This document shows, one piece after another, positions 48,400 through 60,768 of a stretch of 64,000 bases of DNA. Origin of the DNA: Quercus robur. Its lineage: Eukaryota > Streptophyta > Magnoliopsida > Fagales > Fagaceae. Position 1 is the first letter of the stretch. Every line of letters starts with the position of its first letter. Under the pieces are notes generated by a model. The model had not been told where the DNA came from and made no database searches. It was given only the letters and a program-made list of their open reading frames with translations. The stretch lies in contig NC_065536.1 in NCBI RefSeq assembly GCF_932294415.1, positions 53,106,354-53,170,353 of the forward strand, written 5' to 3'. Made by a program: the position numbers and the translations under genes.

Positions 48400-49300
48400 A
48401 TATTTTCTGCAACAACTTCTGTGTCTGTTGTTGTGTTTGCCTTCTTCTTTTTTCTTTTTTTTAATTAAAAAAAAAATGTTTGTCCTGGTTGGTACAGAGA
48501 TAAATCTTTAAAGGCCAAGATTTGGTTAATGTGAACGCATCATTAGAGTGCAAGTGAAATTGTGAATGCATGATTTTCACTTTTTCAGAGCGTAGTACAA
48601 AGTGCTAGTGTGTGTGAAAGCGTCATTTTTAAAAGCTTCTTGCTAGAGAAATCTTTTTTTTTTTTTTTTTGGAATACTGGTAGAGAAATCTGATAGCTTC
48701 ATAATTCATGAAGTCAATTTGGCCTAAATTCAATAATACCAATTCTGCGTCATCATGGTCCGTGACTCTAATTACCGCTAGTAGTTTTGGAATTGGCGTG
48801 TTATTGTATGTTTGTGTTATATAAAAAAATTATAAGTCATAATCAAAAATAAGTTTGGTATATGTTTCAATGTTTCATACTTTGTCTGAATTTTGGTCTA
48901 AAGTGATGGTAGATTGTGGTTAAAAGATTGTCGGTAGGAGAATAGCATGAGTATAATATGTTCAAATAATTTGAAAAGACATTTGTTCTTTTACTTTAAT
49001 CACGTATAGATATTACTCTACAACTCTAACAGTCGCTAGCAATTTTAAAATTGGCGTGTTGCTAGCAATTTTAAAATTGGCGTGTTGTTATATGTTTGTG
49101 TGTAATAAAAAAAAAATTCTGCGTCATAATCAAAAATAAGTTTGGTATATGTTTCGAAGTTTCATACTCTCTCTGAATTCTGGTCTAAAGTGATGGTAGA
49201 TTGTGGTTATAAGATTGTCAATAGGAGAATGGCACGTGTATAATATGTTCAAATAATTTGAAAAGACATTTGTTCTTTTACTTTAGTCATGTGTACATAT
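48400..49300. repeat. duplicated block, copy 2, with internal tandem units
   Basis: Two tandem units of roughly 260-275 bp (about 48765-49022 and 49023-49296) share TTGGCGTGTT, CATAATCAAAAATAAGTTTG, GTCTAAAGTGATGGTAGATT and AATAATTTGAAAAGACATTT. Between them GCTAGCAATTTTAAAATTGG is itself doubled. The first part matches 43173-43545. Confidence 0.82.
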
Positions 49301-49650
49301 GTCAGACTCTGACAATAGCAAACATACCTGTTTACTTTTTTTTTTAATCTCAATTTTATTTATAAAAAAATAAAAAATAAAAACCTCCAAAATTAGATTT
49401 TTTTTTTTTAAATAAGCTTTTTTTTTTCCTTACCTTTAACAAATAAGCTACCAAAAATTAAAGGATTTCAAAAATACACTTAAAAATTTTGGAGGTAAGG
49501 AAAGGCAAAAAGAAAAAAAGAAAAAAAAAAAGAATCGTTAACGTAATAATCACTTTACAAGAAGTTATCAGACCCATAGGTTTAGAACCTAGGCAAGGTT
49601 AGAGTTGAAGTTAGAGCCTTACCACTTAGTTACGCTTGCAAGTTGATGCT

Positions 49651-49684
<34 letters not shown>

Positions 49685-50240
49685 TGAAGTAAACTTAACG
49701 CAATTTTTTTTTTATTTAAATAAAAACAACTTAACACAATTCTATTCTACTTAATTAAATTATCAATCTCTTACAAGGATTATAAAAAAAAAAAAAATCA
49801 TAATTAAAATCCTTCAAAGATATTCAACTTTACTTCAAAAATTAATCATAAATTTTAATATTTTCATGATTATTATTTTATTTTAGTAACTTTCTTATTT
49901 AATTATTAAATATATGCTTGAAAATCATTAAATTTCCCTCACATATATAGATATATTAGTCAATTTTGCTAGTTTTATAAATTTAATATCTATATTTAGG
50001 GTTTAATTAATTATTAAAGTAATTATGACATTATCGCGGTTCGATTTCAGTTGAACCTCGGTCCGACCTTAAAAATCTTGAACCCCTCCTTTTACCGGTT
50101 TTTTGAACGGTTCAGGTATGAAAAACATGGGCAAAAGCATAGAGTAGGATTTCTATTTCTGATTTAAATAATAATAATAATAATAATGAGATGGGATTGA
50201 TTATATAAATATGTTACTTAAGCTAAAAACTACTATTTGA
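49301..50240. other. AT-rich intergenic DNA
   Basis: Long A runs (49651-49681 and others). GGTTCGATTTCAGTTGAACC and TTTTACCGGTTTTTTGAACGG at 50036-50112 suggest a worn copy of the CGGTTTTTAAAA MITE family. No gene. Confidence 0.45.
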
Positions 50241-50255
50241 ATCACTTTTCTAGTG

Positions 50256-52878
50256 TAATGTTATTTATAAAATAATTTTCTAAAGTTTTGGCTAATAGAT
50301 TAAAGTTGATTTGGCCCCAATTAATCTCTCCCTCTCAGAGCGCCTTTGTGCCTAGCTGATTGATTACTAATAATGCACTTGTGGCCTATGAAACTCTGCA
50401 TGCTATGCATGGCCGGAAAAAGGGCAAGAAAGGGGCTATTGCACTAAAACTGGACATAAGTAAGGCGTATGACAGGGTTGAATGGTCTTTTTTAAAGGGA
50501 ATGATGATCAAGTTGGGTTTTCTGGATGGGTGGATTGACCGGATCATGGGTTGTGTCACTACTTCTTCCTTCTCTGTCCGCCTCAATGGTAAGGCATATG
50601 GTAATTTCAGACCTACTAGGGGACTCCATCAAGGAGACCTGCTTTCCCCCTATTTATTTTTGATTTGTGCTGAGGCTTTTACATCTCTGCTAACTAGGGA
50701 GGAGGTGGTGGGCCGGCTTCATGGTGTGTCCATCTGTCGGTCTGCCCCATCTATTTCCCATTTGCTTTTTGCTGATGACTCTCTTGTGTTTTGTCAAGCT
50801 AAGCAGGAGGAAGTGCAAGTGGTTTCGGATGTTTTAGATTTGTATGCTGTGGCCTCCGGTCAATGTATTAACTTGGAAAAATCTTCCGTCTTCTTCAGCA
50901 GCAATACTTCAAGGGTGCAAAGGGATTGGATAAAAAATGCATTGAGGGTAAAGGAAGTGGAAAAATTCGAATCCTATATGGGCTTACCCACTCTGATTGG
51001 CCAGTCAAAATATCAAGCCTTTTCTTTTCTTAAGGAGAGGGTTTGGAAGAAGATTCAAGGGTGGAAGGAGAAGTTGCTATCCAAAGCGGGGAAGGAAGTC
51101 CTAATAAAAGTTGTGGCCTAATCAATCCCTACATACACGATGAGAGTATTTCAACTGCCAATGAAACTTTGTAACGAATTAAACATGATGTGTGCTAGGT
51201 TCTGGTGGGGTCAAAGTGGGGATGAAAAAAAGATACACTGAAAGAGTTGGGAGTCTCTTGTCCAGCCAAAGAAGGAGGGAGGTTTGGGATTCAGAGACAT
51301 TCGAAGTTTCAATTTAGCCATGCTGGCAAAACAAGGGTGGAGAATGTTGACCAACCATGACTCTTCTTTATCGTTGTTTTAAAACAAAATACTTCCTCCG
51401 GTGCACCTTTTTGGAGGCGGCTGATCATCCAAAAAGCTCATATGTTTGGCAAAGCTTAATTGTTGCGCAACCTATTTTGAGAAAGGGGTGTTGCTGGCGA
51501 GTTGGTTCGGGCTCTTCCATTCGGGTGTTATCTGATAAGTGGTTGCCTCACCACCCAACAAATAAAATCCTGGCTCCACCGAATGAAGTAGGGGAAGATT
51601 GGTATGTGGCGGAGCTAATTGATTGGAATAATTTCCAATGGGACCATACTTCATTGACGGGGCTTTTAGCAAATATGATGCTGAGGCTATTTATCGAATT
51701 CCTCTGAGCAGAAGATATGTTCCAGACGTGATGGTTTGGCTGCATAACAAAAATGGGCGGTACTCGATGCGGTCTGGTTATCATACAACAAGGAAGTTGG
51801 TGAGAGAGTCAAAACAGGAGGGTGAGGGGTCAAATCCAAAGGCCGGCAGCGACGTTTGGGCGAAAGTCTAGGGGCTTCACATCCCAACTAAGATCAAAGT
51901 TTTTGTGTGGCGAGCCTGCCATGATATTCTTCCAACTTATGAAAAACTTAGACAGCAGCGAATTATTGAGAATGACTTGTGCCCTATCTGCAATCAAGCC
52001 CCTGAAACAATTCTCCATGCATTGTGGGAGTGTGCTGTAGCTCAGGATGTGTGGGATGGTTGCTCTCACCATTTGCTGCAGAAAGGGCTGACTGTCCAAA
52101 CCTCTGTGCTTTAATTAGTTGAGGATCTTCTGCATAAGCTGCCACCGGATGTGCTTGAGTTTTTTCTGGTGCTTTGCTAGCTTCTTTGGCATCGTCGTAA
52201 CCGTGTTGTGCATGGGAGTATTTTGCAGGAACTAGGTACTTTGGTTGGGCGTGCTAGCAGTCTCCTTGGGGAGTTCTTGGAGGCTCGGTCTCAACTGGAT
52301 TTACCCGTGCCTCATGTGTTTAATGGCCCATCAAAGCAGTGGCAACCACCTATAGGATTGATGTATAAATTGAATTTTGATGCTGCAATTTTCAACGATT
52401 TTTCTGCCTCTGGTGTTGGGGTGGTTATTCGGAATGGTGATGGTCAGGTGATGGCTGCGTTGGCGTCAAGGGGTCCTGCAGTTTTGGATAGTGAAGAGGC
52501 AGAGGTTTTGGCTTGCAATCGAGCCCTGGAGTTTGCGATTGATGCTGGTTTCACTGACTTAGTTGTGAAGGGTGATAACTCAAATGTGTTGCGTTCTATT
52601 GTCTCTGCCCAGTCGGATTGGTCACAGTTGGGAAACATTTTCGACGACATTCCCTGCTTGGCTGCTAGGCTGCGACTTGTGGAATTCCAGTGTATTAGAC
52701 GGTCTGCTAATGGGGTGGCCCATTCTCTTGCTTGTTATGCTAGACAAATTAGTGAGGATTGTATTTGGCTGGAGGAATCCCCTCTGCCAGCTCTAAAAGC
52801 TCTGTATGAGGACTCTGTTTCTCTGTTGGTTTAAATGAAGCTGTGTTCATTTTCAAAAAAAAAAAAAAAAAAAAAAGG
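50256..52878 (+). mobile_element. 5'-truncated L1-type LINE with 15-bp TSD
   Basis: ATCACTTTTCTAGTG occurs at 50241-50255 and again at 52879-52893, right after the poly-A tail (52855-52876). The insert begins inside the RT domain (NVIYKI, KVLANRLKLIWPQLISPSQS), so ORF1 and the endonuclease are lost. Its length is 2623 bp. Order: RT, zinc-binding domain, RNase H, poly-A. Confidence 0.95.
50257..52834 (+). pseudogene. LINE ORF2 remnant: RT, zinc-binding and RNase H domains
   Basis: RT motifs are clear: ALKLDISKAYDRVEW, then RGLHQGDLLSPYLFL and LLFADDSLVFC (the FADD catalytic motif). The connection region has MGLPTLIGQSK and KEVLIKVVA. The zinc-binding domain reads FVWRACHDILPTYEKLRQQ and then CPICNQAPETILHALWECA. 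The RNase H-like domain reads KLNFDAAI, GVGVVIRNGDG, EAEVLACNRALEFA and VVKGDNSNVL, and ends at 52834. Breaks include TGA near 50358, TAA at 51119-51121, TGA at 51238-51240, a frameshift near 51340-51360, one near 51700 and TAG near 51870. RT would prime on nicked target DNA; this copy is dead. Confidence 0.92.
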
Positions 52879-52893
52879 ATCACTTTTCTAGTG

Positions 52894-54306
52894 ATTCCAT
52901 GGGTATTCCACTACTATTCCTTGGAATTCTCAGCGTGTTTTGAAAAGTGAACTCATAAGGCCTTTTTATAGTGAAAAAATGGAGTGCAAGGCCAATTCGA
53001 GGCAATGTGTTATTGATCTAACCACAATTTTTTGAGATAAAAATGTCCTTATGAACCTCCATCAACCTTAGCCTACTTGCACGGGCTCAATGACTTGCAC
53101 ATGTAGGAATCAAAGCCTACACACCCAAAGCTAAGGGTTTTCAGAGTATTTTGTATGTTTAGAAAAATTGGGCTCATATTCATCTTGCTTGGCAAATATC
53201 CTTTACTATTGGGCTCCTAAAGTCTCATCGCCAGTAGTTTCCAATTCTGTTGGACTAGGCACCACCCTGCAACTATGATATAACTTCACCTGCTTTTTTC
53301 CCAAGCGCTCCTTGGTGAATACAACGAAGCCACTCCCCGCAACTCCAAGCCAAAATATGCATGTTTTTTCCACCACAACGGCTCACGCACAAAACAATGT
53401 TGGCATTTTGCACTACCCGCACAAAATGAAATAATGCTTGTCGAGGAATAGGGGCTTAAGTCGAGAAAGGATGCAAAATGGGGTGTCTATACACTATTTC
53501 CTTTTATTTTCTTAATTTTGCCATATCCCAAGCCCGTGTAATATTTTATGGGAAATTTGAAGAAGTGTGATATGGAAGGAAAAAAGTGTGGCCTATTGAA
53601 CTCACCCATGGGCCCAAGAAGTGGATTTTGCCCAGTAGGCTAAAAATGTTTGCATAACTTATGTGCAAATTAGCAAGCCCATTTATAAGCCATGAACACA
53701 AAAATAACACTTGAATAATTTGTTTTATATCCCATTTTGGCCTAATCACCTTAAGTCATGAAAACCTCCCTAACCGTATTTAACGATAATTGATGAAGTT
53801 TGTCAAATTTAGCAGGCTCTTAAGGGATCGATTCCTCTATAAAGGCTTGACAAAGCTGATTTAGCTAATTTGATTATCCAAATTTGGTAGCAAACTAATG
53901 TTGCAATGTTAAAAAAGCCCACTTTTTAAGGTTGCTAATTTTTCAAATATCTAGCTACCAAGAGGTTTGATCATTACCTAAAGATGGATATTAGACATAC
54001 CTCTTATCTACTTTAATGCCCTGTCCCAAACCAAGTATTAATTGAACTTCATCTACCTCATCAACCACATTTATACTTCTGACTTACACCACAACCTCTT
54101 ATTATAAGAAGTTGCAAACTTAAAGCATGTTTGTGTGTGTAGTAGCACAAGTAGTACCCTCTCTCTCCATTTGTTTTACGATGATATTTTGTTGTCATTA
54201 TTATCGATTGATTGATTTTTTTTTTTTTTTCCGAGTAATTAAAGAACCTTTGAGTGATCCTTAATATATACTGCTAGCCTCCTTAATTTAAAGAAAAAAA
54301 ATGCTA
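52894..54306. other. intergenic DNA
   Basis: No gene recognised. The 53546-53749 open frame has no domain. A T run lies at 54220-54231. Confidence 0.55.
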
Positions 54307-54457
54307 TATCCATATCATTTTTACAACAAATCCTATGTTACAGGTTATTACGAGTTGTTATTGATGGAGTAGAAAAGTAATTTCAATGGTAGATTCAAAT
54401 TAGAATCAATAACAATTAATCACCTATGATTTGTTGTGAAAATGTTGTGAACGTAAC
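54307..54457. mobile_element. MITE, ACAACATTTTCACAACAAAT family, copy 5
   Basis: Left end ATATCATTTTTACAACAAATC, right end GATTTGTTGTGAAAATGTTGTG. The centre has GGTTATTACGAGTTGTTATTG and AACAATTAATCACC. It is one of the better preserved copies. Confidence 0.78.
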
Positions 54458-57008
54458 TCCTCTCTTATTTAAAAGATCAAATTGAGTAGTCCCATCTCTT
54501 TTGAACTTGGGTCATGAGTCCAAAACCTCATTTGCTTGCCATCTCAAATCGACCCCATTAAAGGAAATAATGTGATTTCTGGAAGTATAAGACAAGGGGG
54601 TTTAAATGTGATTGGATAAACTAAGGATGGGGGCTTAAATACTTCCTAACTCAAATCACTGAACTGATTGTGGACTTCCTAACTCAAATCACAGTTAAAC
54701 AAATGCATTTTTAACATTCATTTGTAAGAAAGTCCAATGCTAAGAAGCTGCTAGGAATGTACTCACAGAAAAGAGACAAGAAATTGGGGCAAAGTGTCTT
54801 TGTAGTCAATGCTATAAGTCTTCGTTTGGATAAAATTATTGGAAAAGTTGGAGCATAAAAACTGTAGGAAGGATAGGAAAGTTATCTATTTTTCACCATG
54901 TGTGTTTGGTATAAAGAATCGAAATGTTGTAAGGTAGAAATAAATATACATTGAAATGGAAATTGTATGTATCTACCATTATACCCCTATTGCATAAGAA
55001 GTAATTTTTCTATTAGTATATAATAAAGGATAAAGTTTAGTTACAAAATTAGTTATAGCTCAATATCTTTTGATTGAAGTTGAATTTTGATAAATTTACC
55101 ATTGGATTATATTTTATTCTTATATCCTCCATGTTTGCAAAATTTCTATAAAATTAAAGATCAATAATTTGTTTAAATTGCAAGTTTTTATAGTTTAAAA
55201 TTATACATAAAATATAATCTTAAAGATCATATAGTAAATAATATCTAATTGGCACAAAATTTGACATGTGCATTAAGAACATAAAAAATAAGTAATTTAA
55301 CGGTTAGATTTTTGAAATATATAGAAATATTAATGATATTGAGTAAAGTTATAGTCTTATGTTATAACCAATTTTGTAACTAAATTTTGTCTTATAATAA
55401 ATATATTTTTTTCATTCTTATAAATTAAAAAAATTAAAAAAGAAAAAGAAAAAATGAAGAAGAAGAAGATAATGTCATTAGTTCAATTAGTGGAGATGAA
55501 CACATACGAAGACAGATTTATTCTTTTTTGGGCTGATGTTTCTTATTTCGTTCCACATGGTAATTGATTTTGACACCTTCACTAACTCCTTCACTCTAAC
55601 GACAAGTTATATTTGTAAGCGACCGGTGTGTTAAACAAAGTCCATACGATAAGACAATTTTCCATAGGAAAACCAAGACCAGGACTTGTGTCTTGTCCTG
55701 TAGTCCCCAGAGAAGAAACCTCAATGCTTTCGAAACCAGACTCAGCATCTCTGTCTCATATAGTCATGCTCCGAAAGCTAAAGCAAACCCAACCCAAGCT
55801 CTAACAGCCATTACTGGGCTTATTTGGACTGGACCATGCTCCTAGAATCTGTACCTACGTAGAAGCCCATATTCATACTGGAAATGCAAACGATTTAGTT
55901 TATTATGAACTATTGCTGTAAACGAGCTGGCCCAATTAAACAAAATTTAGAATTGTTTTATATAATTTTTTTTTAACATAAGTTGAACTTAACCTCATCA
56001 TCAAGTTGATTAAAAACAAAAACCTCTTCCACAAGATAGATTGTATATTTAAATTTGGTTAATTTATTGATGAATAAGTTTAGGTTTATTCACAAATTAC
56101 TTGTGATTAACTATTTTTTTCCCTGCATATAATAAACATGTCTAATACTTTTTACCCCTTAAAGAATTATACCACGTAACTAAATTATAGTTTATAATTA
56201 TATTATTTAAGTTAATTAGATAGAATGATTATTAAAAAAAGTTCATGACTTTATATACTCCTAAAGCCAGTGGTATAGACTCTAGTAAGCATTCAGTCTT
56301 TAAAAGTATATATAAACAAAAGAAGGGTAAAAATATGTTTCAATATATTGTACATAAATCATTTATCAAAATGAAATTCAACATATATATTTTTTATTCT
56401 TGAAAATAATATATGATTGATTCTATGCTAAATTATGTAGGTAATTTCTTTTTCAATGTACAAAATTCTTTTTTTTTTTGTGAAACTTTTTTTTTTTTGA
56501 GAAGAAAAATGTTAGCTTGGTAGTTGCAATAGAAACTAAAAACAAGAAGAATAAGCAGGAGTACAATTACTTTTTATAGAAGTTGATGGGTTGTTAATCT
56601 TTTAATCGCCTACCAACAATTTCGCACAATTCAAAACAAAATGGTGATGAATAAAAAATAAAATCCACACGAGTCCTCAGATCTACAATCCATCCATCTA
56701 TTTCAAAATTTTGAAGGAAAAAGAATTTAACATGAAATACATTGTAAAAAATGAAGAAGTGCCACACATAAATATATAAATAAGAGCAAGTGACAACCTT
56801 TGGATAGAATAAAAATGTAATACCCCTTGAAAGCAACCTCTTCGTTTGAATTTAAATTTTGGTAGATTAATAAATTTTTTATTTATTTTATAAATATATA
56901 AATAAGAGCAAGTAAGAACTTTGGATAGAAATAAAAACGGAATATCCCTTTAATTAAGGAAACCTCTTTGTTTGACCTTAAATTTTTGCTGATTAATAAA
57001 ATCTTGCT
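54458..57008. other. AT-rich intergenic DNA
   Basis: No gene recognised. It includes a short duplicated phrase (ACTCAAATCAC, GACTTCCTAACTCAAATCAC at 54647-54690) and A/T runs. AAATATATAAATAAGAGCAAGT appears twice at 56769 and 56894, each followed by a related tail (TTTGGATAGAA, AACCTCTT, GATTAATAAA), so 56760-57000 is a diverged tandem duplication. Confidence 0.5.
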
Positions 57009-57683
57009 TGTGGGGCCAGAGAATTTGCGAGGACGTGCAACGAAAGTCCAAATGGCCTAGAGGTGTAGCTGAGGACGATCCTATCCTCGGCATCCCAAAA
57101 CTTAGAAGGAAAGAATGGAACGCCATCAAAGGCAGCCCCCAGAGCGCTCCCAGAAGAAAGGGCGAGTACAGTGTGGGAGTAGTTCAAGGGAAAGACTGCT
57201 AATACTGCAATTAAGTACTTTGCGCCTGATAGGGCTATGCTCTTCAGCTTTTACAACCACCCCCAACCACTTTGGGTATGGGCTGACAAGCAAGTATCAG
57301 CCCTAAAAAGCTGAACCTACACGTGGACGTTTGAGAGAGGAGAAAAGCTAGTATAAAAAGAGGAGGAAGCAGCCAGAAAAGGAGGAGGGCATAAGGCAGA
57401 TCGTCTCCAGGGGCCATTGAACCCTAACGTAAAAAGAATAATAAGAACATTAAGCTCCTCAGATGAGGTCCAAGGACCGGAGCCACTTAGGCCGTGCCGA
57501 GGAGAAAGTCTTCTTAGATACGCTAAGTTCACCTCTATGTAGTCACCATGAACACCATGACTAACTACTATCCGATGATCAAGACCTAGCCTTTTAGCCC
57601 ATTCTCTACAAATTTATTGTTTGGGCCTTTAACGTTCGAACCCAATATACCAATTTGGGATCGTTACAAATTGAGTCCTTACA
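57009..57683 (+). mobile_element. probable solo gypsy LTR, 675 bp
   Basis: Starts TGTGGGGCCAGAG and ends GAGTCCTTACA, the same termini as the LTR at 2763-3599. It has a TATA box in AGTATAAAAAGAGG (57350) and GC-richer U3. The flanks TTGCT and TTGTT match in 4 of 5 positions, a slightly decayed TSD. No PBS or coding sequence follows. The short open frames are chance. Confidence 0.75.
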
Positions 57684-58207
57684 TTGTTTATTAAAGAATT
57701 TTATCTGCATAAAACACCTCTAATGTAGAAAACAATGTCTTAAAAAATTTGTCTTAGAAGAGTACCACAAGTTATATGCTAAATCATCGGTTTTAAACTT
57801 CATTGAATAAATTGAATTATTGTATGCAAATTTTCCCCCCCAAAAAAAAAAAAAAAAAAAAAACCAAAAAAAAATCTTTAGTCATCCATCTTTACTTCCT
57901 TTCATTTCAATCATCTAAGTTTAAAATTTATTCAATTAAGTTTCTCCATCAACTTCCATTGAAATTAATTAATTTTTTTTTTAAATTTTTCAATCATTAA
58001 TTAGATTTTTTAATGTAAAAAATTTGAAGAAAATGATTGAAAATTTGGACAAGTAACCTCAACATTTAATTGATGGAGATGCCTTAATTAAATAAACTTG
58101 AAATTTAAATTACTGAAATAAATGAATGCAAAGTTGGACTAAAATAAAATTCTAGTGAAATATAAAAAGTGAATTTTGCATTTTAGCCTAAAAGTTTTAA
58201 TTATATA
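57684..58207. other. AT-rich spacer
   Basis: CCCCCCCAAAA run at 57834-57861 and A/T-rich sequence; no gene. Confidence 0.55.
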
Positions 58208-58238
<31 letters not shown>

Positions 58239-58933
58239 TGGGGGGGGGGGGGGGTACAGGAATTTAAATAAGATAATTGCACCATGTGTCGTACCCATGA
58301 CTAAGGGGGCCATTATCGTGTCGAGGAGGTCACTCCCTCGGACAATAAGGCCACATTAGTGGCACGTTACCAGAGGAGGTCATATTGTAGAGAAAGAGTT
58401 TCAGGGAAGGGGTTGGCTCTAACATGACTGAAGGGATGGTGGCTACTACCACATTTAATTCATCCCACCAAACCTCATTACTGCATTTATGTGGAGAAGA
58501 CTCTTGAATAATGCTGTCTTGGCTGCCGTAACTCACAAGGGGTTTGAGAAGATGTCTGATGGGTCAAACACTTAAGTAGTGGTCTGGATGATTAACAAAT
58601 GAAAGGTCAAGATCATCTAAAGGGAGTTATATAATAGGCAGAGGGGATCGGAAAATCTGTAGAAAAAAAACTATAACAACAAGAACTGAAATTGCACCCC
58701 AATTTAAAAGAAATATACATGAGAACCACTCTCTTCAGATTTTGCCGAGAAAGGGTTTCTTTGCATAGAGCTTGTTTTTCTTTACTTTTTTACTATCTTC
58801 AATTCACTGTGCGTGTTGTTGGATCCATTGAAGCCTAGCTTTTAAGCCCATTCTCTATAAATTCATTGTATTGGGCTCCTTGAGCCTTAATCCATTCATC
58901 TTTTGGGCTTAGGAACTAAAGCTTGCCCTTACA
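58208..58933 (+). mobile_element. probable LTR with weak TSD
   Basis: The right end CTTGCCCTTACA and the block CCCATTCTCTATAAATTCATT parallel the LTR at 57009 (CCCATTCTCTACAAATTTATT). If the left end is TGTATGTGTG at 58208, ATATA flanks both sides, but that is low-complexity and weak evidence. The left part is a (GT)n run and a G run (58240-58254). Confidence 0.55.
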
Positions 58934-58997
58934 ATATATATATATATATATATATATTTAGTTATATCTATCTTTTTAGAATAAATATTTAAAAATA

Positions 58998-59736
58998 TGG
59001 TAAATTTTACTATCATATCCTAAGGTTTAGGTTAATGTCAACCAAGTCCAAGACATTCCAAAATTAACCAATTTGGTCCTAAAGACTATTTAGTCTCTAA
59101 AAACTGTTAACATTTCGTTAGTTTCTCCCTCTTCTCTCTGTCTCTCTCTATTACTCCTTTCTTCACTCATCTCTATCTAACCTTAGACTAGTCACAACCA
59201 TTAAGATTAGCCACAACAACAGTCGCAACCTAATTTTACCCATATCAAAACCCAGTCAAATCCATAGCAACAAAACCCAAATCCAATAAACCCATAGCAA
59301 ACCCACTACCACATCAGAACCCAAAACCATCCCCACTACAAAATCCACCCACATTGGAATCCAACACCATCATCGGCCACAAAACCTAGCCAAACCCACA
59401 TCAATAAAACTCAAATTCAAAAAATCCATAGTAAACACATCACCATATCAAAACCCACAACCACCTCCACTACAAAACCATCCTAGATCGCAACCCACCA
59501 CCACAACCAAAAACAACTACCAGCCACAAAACCCAAATAAGAAACCTCAAAAACCCACTACAAACCCACCGCACATTAAAACCTGCCACCACCACTAAAA
59601 AGCCACAACAAAACCAGGACTCATCATCGACAACTCATAACCATCGCAAATGACTATCCACAACCATGACCACTATTGTTGCTTGAGAGAAGAAAAAGAC
59701 AATGAAAAGGGTAAGTCAGAGAGAGGAGAATGGATC

Positions 59737-59776
<40 letters not shown>

Positions 59777-60151
59777 AGGTTTGAGAGAAAAACAAAGGCG
59801 TAGAGAGAGACGAGAGGTCTAAGGGAGAAAGAGAGGAACGAGAGAGTTTTTTTATATAAAATAGAAATTTTCTTTAATCTAATCTAAGTATATAAGTGTG
59901 TGTGTGAAACTTTCTCTTGAAGACTTGAACCTTAATCTTTACCTTCCATAAGCACTTATACTTGTAGAGTGACTATCGCATCAAAGATATGTGATAGGAG
60001 GAACAAGAGAGTTAGAGAAAGAGGAGACACATTTGAGAAAAATAAATGTAAGGGATTAAAATTTTTTAAGAATCAAATTGATCACTTTAGAAATATCTTG
60101 AATTTGGTTAATATTTGTAAAAACGTTGGAGAATATTATTAGAATTTACCA
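58998..60151. mobile_element. probable MULE-like element with imperfect TIRs of about 100 bp
   Basis: TGGTAAATTTTACTA at the left is inverted at the right (TATTAGAATTTACCA). Inside, GTCAACCAAGTCCAAGACATT pairs with AATATCTTGAATTTGGTTAAT, and CCAATTTGGTCCT with GAATCAAATTGATC. The centre is a low-complexity ACCCA/CCACAAC-rich stretch (59220-59640) and a GAGAGA microsatellite (59745-59775). No TSD was found and no transposase. Confidence 0.55.
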
Positions 60152-60396
60152 GGAGGAGTTGGCTTGGCCCCCTTTGGGCGTTGTCTCAACGTAAAACGTG
60201 GACCCCGTCTTTGATCTTCACAAAAAGTGAAGCTTCTTTCCTCCAACTCTCCCCGACCCCGACATACAACTATCACAAGGATTTGCGAAAAAACCAAAGC
60301 CTTCACCACCAGATCAGACGTGGCACATTCTCAAGGACTCCTTATTTTAGACATCTGCGATTTACCCAAACCCAAACCCAATCATTTTCAATTCTA

Positions 60397-60427
<31 letters not shown>

Positions 60428-60768
60428 TAAAATTTTATTTAAAAAAAGAAAAAAAGAAAATAAAATCACAGACCGAGACTGGTTGTTAGATGTAGTTGTA
60501 TTCTGATAGGCACTGTCTCGGTCTTCTTTTTCTTCTTCATCTTTCTCAGGTACGATCTTCTCTTATGTCTCAATCTCTCTTAAAAAATTAACGACGTTTC
60601 ACCTTATCCAATCTCGCCTTTTTTATTTTAAGCAATCTCTCTCTCATATTGAAATTATTTCATTCTCTTCTCTCTGAATTTTAGGGCTTGGTAAATGGAG
60701 GTTTGCGTGATCGATCGGCAAGAGTGATTATTATTATTATTATTATTATTTTTTTTTGTATTCATGAA
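60152..60768 (+). promoter_or_regulatory. promoter and leader of the coiled-coil gene
   Basis: An (AT)n tract at 60401-60426 is followed by a CT-rich leader. A likely leader intron runs from CTCAG|GTACGATC (donor at 60550) to GAATTTTAG|GGC (acceptor ending 60684); this is inference from splice-site look. An (ATT)n repeat lies at 60727-60752, directly before the start codon. The transcription start cannot be fixed. Confidence 0.5.

Noticed and set aside
57008-57532. Several open frames of 60-71 residues
   Set aside because: All fall inside the solo LTR at 57009-57683; LTR U3 regions are GC-richer and give chance frames.
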